A DNA stretch of 64,000 nt from JBMHDN01 sp049889355 (GTDB lineage Bacteria; Pseudomonadota; Alphaproteobacteria; Puniceispirillales; Puniceispirillaceae), in contig JBMHDN010000050.1 of NCBI GenBank assembly GCA_049889355.1, positions 1 to 64,000 on the forward strand, written 5' to 3'. This document shows, piece by piece, positions 7,777 through 17,700 of the stretch (position 1 is the stretch's first letter; the number at the start of each line of letters is the position of its first letter). Under the pieces are notes generated by a model. It was not told the DNA's origin, did no database searches, and saw only the letters and a list, made by a program, of their open reading frames with translations. A program made the position numbers and the translations under genes.

Positions 7777-8079
7777 ATGAAATCCAATATTGCACGCATC
7801 TATAAACGTGAATTTACCAGCCAAATTGATGCACAAGAATTTATCAATGCGGTTGGCCTGATTTCAGAACGCCTGACAGCGGTGGATGTCAAATATCGGC
7901 TGTATCAATGTGATGATAATCCGCTCATCATCTTTGAAATCTGGGAATATCCAGATGAAGATGCCATGGAATGGGTGCAAGCCTCTATGGAAGGGGCGGC
8001 GGCTGTCCCGCGCAAATTCAGCCCCAAGACAGATGTCTGGTCAACCACAGTGCGCACCGCCATCGACATTGAAGAATAA
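7777..8079 (+). CDS. Small conserved-looking protein in the Sia-type locus, function unknown
   Basis: A 100-residue soluble protein starting MKSNIARIYKREF. I do not recognise it with confidence. Its pattern of alternating strands and helices (IFEIWEYPDEDAMEWVQASM, then a C-terminal strand WSTTVRTAI) recalls small dimeric ferredoxin-like barrels such as the antibiotic-biosynthesis-monooxygenase group, but the resemblance is weak. It starts 21 bp after the cyclase stop and ends 11 bp before the convergent phosphatase gene, so it is probably the last gene of the kinase-switch-cyclase operon. A role as an accessory or target of that module is inferred from position only. Confidence 0.6.
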   Translation: MKSNIARIYKREFTSQIDAQEFINAVGLISERLTAVDVKYRLYQCDDNPLIIFEIWEYPDEDAMEWVQASMEGAAAVPRKFSPKTDVWSTTVRTAIDIEE

Positions 8080-8090
8080 AATAGGACTGA

Positions 8091-9938
8091 TCAGCTATTT
8101 GGTTTGAAACAGATGATGGTTACATCATCGCGGCGCGTCTCAGTGCCTTGCCAATTTTTTAGACCACGTGCAATGCCGCGAGCCAGCTTGCCTGGTGCAT
8201 TACTCTCTGCTGTTTCTAAGATTTCAACAAAACGGCGTGTACCCATGACACGTTTGGTTTCCTGACCAACTTGTGTCATCAGCCCGTCTGTACTCAAGAC
8301 AAAACTGGCACTGCCCATGGTCAGGCGAGTTTCTGGAATATCCAGCGGCGCATCCTTAATCTCATAGCCAAGGGTTTTGCGGCTGCCGCGATGGCGGATG
8401 ACAGCACCACCATCTGGCACTTCAAACAAATCAATGGACGCGCCGGCAAAGGACAGCGAATCTTCCGATCTGTTCATCCGAATCACCGCACAATCCAGCC
8501 CATCATGCCCCTTATCCCCTGGTTTCAAGGCCAAGGCTTTACAGACTCCATCATGGATGCGTTGCAACATTTGCGGAGCAGATGGCGCAATCGGCACAGA
8601 GCTGGCAATTTGTTCAATCACTGAGGTGGTGATCAAGGTCATAAAGGCACCTGGCACCCCATGGCCAGTACAATCAAAAAAGACCAAATATTGCACACCT
8701 GAAATCTGGCCCACCCAATAGAAATCGCCGCCGACCAAATCCACAGGCTGCCAGATGGTAACAGATTGCCCCAAAATCCCGTCAAGCTGGGCCTTGTCAG
8801 GCAAAAGGCCGCGCTGGATAGAGGATGCATAGGTCACAGACTCGCCAAAATTGCGGTTTGCTTCTGCCAGCATCTGTTCTTTTTCATGCAGCTCTGTCAC
8901 ATCACTGCCGACCCCGCGATAGCCAGTGAAGCGGCCATCTTCACCAAATACTGGGCGCCCGCTTATCGAGAGGATGCGCGTATCTTTTTCATTCAGCCGG
9001 AAAGGATATTCAAAATGTCTGAAAGGCCGGTGATTGGCCAAATCATCAAGATGTGCTGTCCAGATCTCACTATTCTGCTGATTTTGGCTGAGTTCATCAC
9101 GGCGTTTACCAATCACCTGATCGCGTTCGATATCCAGCAATTCAAAAAAGCGGTTGGAGATGAAACTAAGACGCAAATCTGAATCCATTTCAAAGAACCA
9201 GTCGCCTGATATCTCAGCCATATCACGAAAACGTTTTTCTGATTCTGTGAGTAAGGCCTGTGATTTGGTCAGCCTGCGAATATAAATTTTAAAGGCCGCA
9301 ACCTGGCGATTATAAGTCTGGGCGACCTTGCCTATTTCATCTTTTGCATAAACTGGGGCGTCGCGCAGATTATCAGGCCTGGCATTTATCATTGCTTGCA
9401 CCAAGGCCTGCAACGGACGCATCACAAGATGCCGAAAATACACAATGATAAGGACCAGCACACCGGCCAGCAACAGCCAGGATAAGCCACCCAAATAAAA
9501 GGTTTCACGCTGTAGTACTTTGCGCGCATAGCCACTATTCAGCCCGATTTTCAAATTGCGTTCAGGCGTATCAGATACGCGCACAATAATTTCTTCACTC
9601 AACCCTTGAAAGCCGGCACATCCCTCTGGCGGCCAAGTGATTAAAGCGCGTTGTTTTTCATCACGGTAATCGGTACAAGCCACATAATTAAAGGCCAGAA
9701 AACCGCGGAGCAACTGGTGCATCAGCTGCCAGTTCTGGCCGCGCTCAGCCTGACGAATAAGCTGGCCTTGAATATGCGCAAAATTATTGATGGAATTGCT
9801 GATTTCCTCAGACATCTGGCGATCGCGCACAGAATAGGAAATGGCAATAAAAATGCCACTCGATAAAATCGACAGAACCAGGCAGAAAATCAGAAATTTA
9901 GCCAGCAGGCTGGAGGTAACCTCTTTTAACACAGCCAC
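8091..9938 (-). CDS. SiaA-like membrane PP2C (SpoIIE-type) phosphatase with HAMP and PAS domains
   Basis: The 615-residue protein has a transmembrane helix at about residues 12-34, a periplasmic sensor region of about 110 residues with two cysteines, a second helix near 150-170, a HAMP linker (RHLVMRPLQALVQAMINA onward), a PAS domain (about 230-355, starting EKRFRDMAEISGDWFFEMD) and a C-terminal SpoIIE/PP2C phosphatase. The phosphatase metal motifs are DLVGGDFYW, DCTGHGVPGAFMT and the terminal RRDDVTIICF. SiaA-type enzymes dephosphorylate SiaC and so turn the partner cyclase on in response to an outside signal. The start is a GTG at 9938. The gene converges on the kinase/switch/cyclase operon with 11 bp between, so it has its own promoter in the 234-bp gap before the pirin gene, where I saw nothing else definable. 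Confidence 0.85.
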   Translation of the reverse strand: MAVLKEVTSSLLAKFLIFCLVLSILSSGIFIAISYSVRDRQMSEEISNSINNFAHIQGQLIRQAERGQNWQLMHQLLRGFLAFNYVACTDYRDEKQRALITWPPEGCAGFQGLSEEIIVRVSDTPERNLKIGLNSGYARKVLQRETFYLGGLSWLLLAGVLVLIIVYFRHLVMRPLQALVQAMINARPDNLRDAPVYAKDEIGKVAQTYNRQVAAFKIYIRRLTKSQALLTESEKRFRDMAEISGDWFFEMDSDLRLSFISNRFFELLDIERDQVIGKRRDELSQNQQNSEIWTAHLDDLANHRPFRHFEYPFRLNEKDTRILSISGRPVFGEDGRFTGYRGVGSDVTELHEKEQMLAEANRNFGESVTYASSIQRGLLPDKAQLDGILGQSVTIWQPVDLVGGDFYWVGQISGVQYLVFFDCTGHGVPGAFMTLITTSVIEQIASSVPIAPSAPQMLQRIHDGVCKALALKPGDKGHDGLDCAVIRMNRSEDSLSFAGASIDLFEVPDGGAVIRHRGSRKTLGYEIKDAPLDIPETRLTMGSASFVLSTDGLMTQVGQETKRVMGTRRFVEILETAESNAPGKLARGIARGLKNWQGTETRRDDVTIICFKPNS

Positions 9939-10172
9939 CTCGCCGCCTGCGCAGATCTATGTCGGGCTGCGCTAAATAAACCGGCTTCAGCCTGAAAAGC
10001 TGAAAACCTGTCAGGCTGACCTGTCATGAACAAAGCGGTAGGTGCGATGATACGCATATCCTGATGGCTCACCTTTTGGATAAGGACATTACCTCTTCAG
10101 GATATCATTATTCATAAGTTTTTGTGAATATTATATCTGAGGCCGGTGAGCTCCTGATACAGCCTTGTGGCC

Positions 10173-11045
10173 TCAGGCAAAGCGACCAGCTCTGAAATCC
10201 ATCACTGCCTGTCTGAGCTCATCTTGTGTATTCATCACAAAAGGACCCATTTTAGCCACCGGCTCGCCGATAGGCTGGCCAGTCATCAACAAAAATCCGG
10301 CCCCTTCTTCTCCAGCCATCGCAGATACAACACCATTTTGGCCCAGCACAGCCAATTGATGGGCATCGATGCGCTGGCCATCAATTTCAAGGCAGCCCTC
10401 ATAAACGAAAATCAGCGCGTTATGGCCATCCGCTGCGCGGTGGGTGAACGCTTTATTCGGTTCTGCCATCACATCCATATAGGAAACAGGCCAGCGGGTT
10501 TGCGACGCCCCATCAATCACCGGGCCTTCGGATGGTGCGTATTGGCCAGCCATGATACGCACGCTCAGCCCATTTGCGGTTATCTCTGGAATGCCGTCTG
10601 ACTGAATATCCTGATAGCTTGGCTCGACCATCTTTTGAGATGCCGGCAAATTCACCCAGAGCTGATAGCCCCAAAGCATGCCTTCATTCTGTTCTGGCAT
10701 TTCAGAATGGATAACACCGCGCCCAGCGGTCATCCACTGCACCCCGCCATCATGAATAACCCCTTCATTCCCGACAGAGTCGCGATGGCGCATACGGCCC
10801 TTTTTCATATAGCTAACGGTTTCAAAACCACGATGCGGGTGATCTGGAAAACCAGCTACATAGGCATCCGGGTCTGTGTTTTTAAATTCATCAAGCATCA
10901 AAAACGGGTCGATGAAATCCAACATAGGCGTGCCAATCACCCGCAAAAGCGAGACACCGCCACCATCAGATGTGGGCATGCCATTAACGATTTTTTGCAG
11001 GCGACGAGCGGCCTGCGGCGCACCAGATAACTCAGAAACAGACAT
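10173..11045 (-). CDS. Pirin family protein
   Basis: A 290-residue bicupin of the pirin family. The N-terminal cupin carries the metal-binding set: two His in FPDHPHRGFETVSY, a later His in the RHRDSVGNEGVIHDGGVQW stretch and the Glu region of GVIHSEMPEQ. Some bacterial pirins have quercetin dioxygenase activity and others regulate central enzymes by binding; nothing here decides between these. The C-terminal cupin is degenerate, as is usual. The start has AAGGTGG upstream on the minus strand. It is divergent from the TPR gene across about 120 bp. Confidence 0.88.
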   Translation of the reverse strand: MSVSELSGAPQAARRLQKIVNGMPTSDGGGVSLLRVIGTPMLDFIDPFLMLDEFKNTDPDAYVAGFPDHPHRGFETVSYMKKGRMRHRDSVGNEGVIHDGGVQWMTAGRGVIHSEMPEQNEGMLWGYQLWVNLPASQKMVEPSYQDIQSDGIPEITANGLSVRIMAGQYAPSEGPVIDGASQTRWPVSYMDVMAEPNKAFTHRAADGHNALIFVYEGCLEIDGQRIDAHQLAVLGQNGVVSAMAGEEGAGFLLMTGQPIGEPVAKMGPFVMNTQDELRQAVMDFRAGRFA

Positions 11046-11165
11046 AACAATCCACCTTACTATTCAGACAACATAACCCGTGATCACAAAGCCAAAAGGT
11101 ACAAACACTTGTCAGCCCATCCTTTTGCCCCATCCTATATGGGTATGATAGGCCAAAAGTCCAGA

Positions 11166-11750
11166 ATGAAAACCAGTCAGATACAGCAACTTAAGGCTAT
11201 GCCATGGCGCATGGCCCTGATGGCTGGTGCCTTGATTTTTGCCTGCCAGCCAGTTCAGGCCGATCAGCGCGATCCCAAGCTGCCTGAATTTTTTGACCAG
11301 CTCATCCAGAGCGAGGACCCGGATAAAGCACAGGCCATTGCCGCAGAAATCTGGCAAATCTGGGCCAAACATGAAGATGAACGCATCTCAACGCAGCTTG
11401 AGCTTGGCACCAAATTGATGGAACAAGGTTTATTGGGACCTGCCGAATCTGTCTTCTCAAATCTTGTGAATGATGTGCCAGATTTCGCAGAGGCCTGGAA
11501 CAAACGTGCCACGGTGAATTTTCAGCTTGGCCGGTTCTACCAGTCAAAACAAGATATCGCCAAAACACTCGAATTAGAGCCGCGCCATTTCGGGGCGCTG
11601 GCGGGGCTTGGGATGGTCGAATTACATCTTGGCAATCCAGAAGCTGCGCTGCGGGCCTACCAACAGGCACGTCAAATCTATCCAGAAATGCGGGATATTG
11701 ATCAGGTGGTCAGGCTGTTGGAAGACACGGTGCGCGGTCAGGCTCTTTAA
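11166..11750 (+). CDS. Exported TPR-repeat protein
   Basis: The 194-residue protein begins with a signal peptide (MKTSQIQQLKAMPWRMALMA, then a hydrophobic core ending near CQPVQA), so it is probably periplasmic. Three tetratricopeptide-like repeats follow, for example around FAEAWNKRATVNFQLGRFYQ and FGALAGLGMVELHLGNPEAA. The frame is open back to a TTG at 11109 and there is an ATG at 11139, but 11166 gives the best signal peptide. Its 3' end lies 24 bp from the convergent end of the giant tpsA gene. The role is unknown; TPR domains bind other proteins. Confidence 0.75.
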   Translation: MKTSQIQQLKAMPWRMALMAGALIFACQPVQADQRDPKLPEFFDQLIQSEDPDKAQAIAAEIWQIWAKHEDERISTQLELGTKLMEQGLLGPAESVFSNLVNDVPDFAEAWNKRATVNFQLGRFYQSKQDIAKTLELEPRHFGALAGLGMVELHLGNPEAALRAYQQARQIYPEMRDIDQVVRLLEDTVRGQAL

Positions 11751-11775
11751 CGCGGTTGCTTCACTTGAACCCGTT
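11749..11775. terminator. Possible hairpin between convergent TPR gene and tpsA
   Basis: AACG-C-GGTT (11749-11757) can pair with AACC-CGTT (11768-11775), leaving one bulged C and a 10-nt loop. It overlaps the TPR stop codon and reaches the first base of the tpsA stop codon. Only short T runs flank it, so its strength as a terminator is doubtful. Confidence 0.3.
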
Positions 11776-14700
11776 TAGTTAGCCGTCAGCAAAGAGACAG
11801 GTCCGATTTCAACCGCTTCACCGGCCAGCGGCTCCAGCGTGTTTTCATCGGCGTTATTCGCCTCTTCTTCAGTATTCTCATCGTCAGCATTATCATTAGC
11901 GGCCACAGGTGCAGCACTATCTGCCTCTGCTTCTTGCTGAGTATCAGGGGCCTGATCACCTTCTGCTTCCTGATTTGGTAGCGGTGCTATCGGCGTCTCA
12001 GCAGGAGCCAGTCCCAGCAATGTTGGCAGGACAAATTCACCTTCATTCACCCCAATACCGCCAAAGATATTGGTCTCGCGCAGGCGGAAACCAGAGACAA
12101 TATTATCGGCCGGCACGGCTGCTGTATCAACAGTTGGACGGTTGCGGTCAATCATCAATGCCTGTGTCGCCTGATTGCCTGATTCAACAATCAGCTCCAG
12201 ATCTGAGCTCGGCGACTGCTGGGCATTGAGCCGGACACGCTGCCGTGAATTGCGCAGGATATTTGAGAGCTGGTTATCCAGAATCTGTTCAGATGTTTCG
12301 ACAAAATTGGTTAGCACATAAGGCAAGCGGTAATAAGTCAGGACACCTGAACAATCAATTGATGGGTTTGAATAGGTCAGGTTGAAATCCAAAACCGCAC
12401 CTGCATTGGTGATATAGCTCGGCGCGCCTGTACAGCGATAATCTTCTTCACGCTCGCCGGTCAGCAATGCACCATTTGAGAAATAGCCTGCATCATTTTG
12501 AGAGAGCAGCCAGGCATCTGGGGTTAGGCTGTTGGAATCAAGGCGTCCAACACGGGCATCAAATTCCCCGGCTGAAATATAGGCATTATCACGGATGCGG
12601 CCCTGAATAATATTAAAGCTATCGGTAAGCGGCGCGTCAAATGCAGCGCTATTGGCGATCAGGCGCTGCACATTAATGCCTGCCTCTGCATCAATACCTA
12701 GCATCGATCCGACCGCACGGGCCATTTCATTCTTGCCTTGCAAATAGATATTCAGCGGCTCGCTACCATTATAATCAATCTTGGTCAGATTGGCATATTC
12801 ATGCATGTTGAGGCGGATATCACCATTGCTGTTCATCGTGATATCTGGGTTTGTATTGCCGCCATCCTGAATCCGGTTCGCCAGCACCATCACCGAACAG
12901 CCCTGCTGGTTTGGCAGACAGTCATTATCATTGCTGCTGGTCAGGCCGGTCAGGGTCACGGTCCCGCTGGCATTAATATAGGTGATACCGGTGCCGACAT
13001 TCACCACCGCGGTGTCTTCGACACTCACATTCTGATTTAACAGATTATTCATATCAATGGTCAGATTACCATTTTCTGTGCGGATATCTGCACCGGCCAG
13101 AATGGTCATATTATCTGTCGCACGGGCATAGATATTGCCACCGCCTGTGGTGATTTCACCTGCCAGAGACATATTCTGGCCAGAAAGCAGATTGAGCAGT
13201 GCGCCATTGGTATCGACCCCGCCATCGCCGTCAAGCTGCAAGCTCTCATAAGAGCGGAAGATCACATCATTGCCATTGGTCTCAAAGCTGCCACTGGCTT
13301 TCAGATTAGAGCCCACTGCGACATCCAATAGGCCATCCACATCTGCCCCAGTCATCCGCAGAGACTGGCCAAGCGGGCCATAGAGCCATGCCCCATCTGT
13401 ATCTGAAAGCACGACAAAGCTGGAATTGTCATAATTGACAGAGGCGACATCCAGTGCCTTGCCCTTTTTGACTGAGATATTATCACTTGAACCAGGCTGT
13501 GCACCGATAGAACCCACCGCGCGCAAGGTCACATTATCACCCTTAATATCCATGATGGAATCTTCTTGGGCGTCCAAAATACGGCCAGGGCTTGTCAGCT
13601 CAATCACCTCAGGTGAATAGATCTGGCTGACATTAATATCGCCTGATTCTTCTGTGATCCAGATGCCATTTGCACCACGTGCAGTCAGCTTATAGCCATC
13701 TGCCAGCGAGATGATGAACGGCTTATCCTCTGCGCCCACCTGGCCAGCGCCTGATTCGATCACTGCATCTGTCGCAGACAATACCGTGTTGTTGTCAGTA
13801 CGGACATTTAAAATATCGCCATTTACTTTCAGGCGGACTTCACCGGCAACAGCCAATGTATCAATGTTCAAATCACTTTCACCACCTAAGAAGCCATAGC
13901 CTGATGGTGCATTGATGGTCACCACTGAATTTTCAAACAGCGTTTCAATGTCTAAATCTTCACGCTGAGTTAGGGTGATGATATCAGTCAACGGATCATG
14001 ATCGACATCATCTGATTCAGCCGCCGCCAGCTTGATCTTGCTGGCATTATCCAGCGTGCCTTCTGAAATGGCCTGCAGTGTGAAATTATCCACGTCTGAG
14101 AAGGTGCCGATATTGCCTGAGGATACTGTCAGGGTGATGTTATCCGCTAGAATATTTGGCGCTTCAATAAAGGCAGTGGTATCGGTGATTTCTTTGAAAG
14201 ATTCGCTTGGCAGCGGGGCTTCCAGATAATCTTCGTTCCAAGCATAGCCAGCTGAAAATTCATCAATCTCATCATCTGAGGCGCTATAGGCATAGCTGGA
14301 TGAATAGCTTGTGGTGCCGAATTTCTCATGACCAAGCTGGTAGCGTGCCTGCTTTTCAGCTTCATAATTGGCGATACGACCAGCATCATTATTCAGCATC
14401 GCCTCTTCATCTGCACTCGCATCATAAGAGAAGTTCGGATCATACGGGTCAGCTGTATAAGAGCCGCCTGAAGCTTCCACATTACGCAGGTTCCAGTAAT
14501 CCACATAAAGCTGGGTCATAGAATCTTCATATTTGGAAATCTGATTCTGCTTTTTGGTTTCCGCCTCAGCCCCAAGCAGACCTAAATCGGTCCAGAGCGA
14601 CAGCAGGGCTGTTTGTGTCTGGGTATCATCTACCTGCTCGGTGTTCCCATCCAGCAGATCGCCGCTTGGCACATTGATATCCAGATTGCCATTGATGTTA

Positions 14701-17700
14701 ATCTGGCCAACCCTTAAATCACCTGAGGTTTCCACCAGCGCAACATTGCCTTTGCGTGAATAGACAGACAGCGCGCCAGATGTATTGTCGAGCAGATTGG
14801 TGCGAATAGCATTGCCGCTCTGATCCGCCACTGCACCGAAATTAGCTGTCAGGCTGATATTATCACCGACCAGCGCATTTGTGCCTGTGTTGAGTGTCAA
14901 ATCCTGACCAGCTGACAAGATGATATTGCCGCCTGTATTGACCAGCCTTTCAATATCCAAATTGCCAACTTCGGTTTCCATATAAACGCCATTGCCTGAA
15001 TCGATATTGATTTTCGACATATTATCTTGGATCAGCGTGATCGGGGCAGAGGCCAGACCCACAGAACCATCAGCATCAAAGCTGATATTATCGGCACTGA
15101 TGGTCACTGTTGATGTGGCATTCACAATATTCCCGCCAGAGCTGGTGATGCTGACATTTGAGCCTTTAGCATCCAGATTTGATAATTCAACATTCCCCAC
15201 TGAGGTCACATTAATCGTGCCGCGATCAGAACCGATAAACTTCACATTAATCGGTCGGTCAGCAGCGACATCCTGAATATAGAACAAGCTGCCATTATCG
15301 ATGGTGTCGGTCACAACCGTGAAATCACAGACCTCAACAAACAGATAATTGCGGCAATTGCGTGAGCCTGGCTTTTCATAAGTGTTTGAATAAACCTGCT
15401 GGGTGGTGTCGACCAGACGGAAGCGATAATCATCAGACACGCTAGGCTGGCGAGCTGCAAAATCAGCACTTGGCAGTTTTGAGGTCGGAATGGTCGCCCC
15501 TTCAAAATCAGAGGAAGGTGGGCGGAAATCAGATGAGTTCACCCATGTTACCCCTGGTGTTTTGCGGGTATGGCGGGCGGTTTCAAACTTACGGTTCAGC
15601 GTGACCTGCTCGCCCTCAATCCAGTAATAGCGCATGCCATCACGCGGGGTGTAGGTGGTGATCCGCCCAGAGGTATTATCCAGACCGCTCACCGATGCGG
15701 TTGGGACAGACAGGCCTGTGCCGTCATTATTAAAGACCCGGATATCATCACCAATACGGGTATATTGGGTGATCCGCGGCATCGCATTCGCAGACCCATC
15801 ATCATAGGTATTATCAACAAAGGTTACCTTGCCCTCTACCTCGGTATTTTTAATGCCGGCGAGACGCAATGTCTTAGATGAGTTGTTGGTGATGTTAAAG
15901 GTGCCATAGCCATCCAGCACATTGATCTGGCCTTTGCCGGTGGATATCACCTTACCCACAATGGTGACTTCGCCGCCTTTGGCCTCCAGGCCAGAGACTT
16001 CGACAACATCATCACCCGCATCATAATAGGCATAGACACCATCCACACCTTCGCGGTTATTGCCGCTGCCAGTCATGGAAATATTATCTAATTCCAACGC
16101 ATAGGTATCAACACCGTTATTATTGGTAAAGGCATCATAGCTAGAACCGATGGTGATCGATTTATCAGCGATACCAGACTGGATAAGGCCATTCACATTG
16201 ACCGTATTGGCCATGATATAGACCACATCACCAGCGATAGAATAAGAGCTCTCGGACTGCTGGTTGGCGGTCGCCTGATTACAGCTGACATTGTTATTGA
16301 CGTCGAGATAAACCTCATTGCCAATACAGCCGCCCACATCATTATCTGTGGCAGAGCCAATGCCATCAATACGCGCATTTGAGGCCGTATTAAGGAAGCC
16401 GCCCGCGGTAGATGGATGCGGGCCGATATTATAAATGCCAGGGGTCTTATCATTGACAAAGAATGCGCCGCCTGAGGTCAGGGATACCTCGCTTGCGATA
16501 ATGCTGGCATTGTTAAAGATAGAGCCATGCAGATTATCAATCTTTACCGCACCGCGCCGGTTTTCCAGCGTACCAGCTAAGATCAGCTCAGGAGCTTTGA
16601 TATCCACACCGCCTGGATTATAGGCCGAGACATTAGGATCAAATTCAGATGAGATGGTGATGGTGGAGACCATATCTGATGAATCAGAGGTCATACCAAA
16701 GCCAACGCTCGCGCTCTTATCCTTATTATAGCGCACGATATCAGCAGAATTTTCAACCAGCTGGGTATTATAGACAATCTGGCCTGCTGGCGAGTTTGGA
16801 ATCTCGATATTGCCGACACGCAGCGGGCTAGATGAGTTGTTGCGGATTGTGACCGACACTTCATTTTTAGATTCGATATTACCGGTCGATGCGCCTTTGA
16901 GCGTATCTGCCTGCAAAATCACATTACCTGATGTGGCCCAGATATCGCCAACATCAATCACATCAACCTGACCTGTATTCATCTGGTTGCGCATGGCTTC
17001 AAGGAAGGCGATTTCAGCATCTACCTGAGAGACAACAGTTGCATCACCATCATCACTTAAGGCGTCTAATTCTGCCTGAAGAGTGCTTTTCTCAGACGCG
17101 ATATCTGCCAGAATCTGGGTGTAATCAGGCGGCGGTACAAATTCATAATCTGGATCTTCAAAGGTCGCCTTTGCATTTTGCGCATCTGTACGCTGCGATT
17201 CAAGGCCCGGAATATCACCAGCTGGGGTGGTGTTATCATTAATAAGGCCTGTCAGGCGGTCGATTTCATCCTGCGCCTGATTAATCAGACATTGAACAGT
17301 CTCACAGCCATCATCTTGAGCCTGATAATAGGTGGTTTGATTATCTAGGCCAGCAATACGGTTTGACAGCAAGGTTGCGGCATTGGCATCCACTGTCGCT
17401 GCCTTGGCGGCTGACAGATTATCCATCTGAGCCTGAATATCATTACTAAAGCTGGCATCCTGATCAAAATCCCAGGTCAAGAAATCATGTGATTTGACAG
17501 ATATGGATGTATCATTGGTCAGATTATCCACATCAAGACGTGCAACGGTATTATTGTCTGTATAGACCCATTGGCTGCCCAGTTTTGATAAGCCGCGGCG
17601 GGTCACGCCAGACGCATTATCCGGATCTTGAATGAAGGTGCCGAAATTCCGGCCAAAGGCCAGATATTGATGGTTATAGACGCCTGTTTCAATCTGGCCA

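Noticed and set aside
8091..9938. Reading the SiaA-like gene as a sporulation SpoIIE or RsbU-type sigma-factor regulator
   Set aside because: No sigma factor or anti-sigma gene is adjacent, whereas SiaB- and SiaC-type genes are, so the Sia-type assignment explains the context better.
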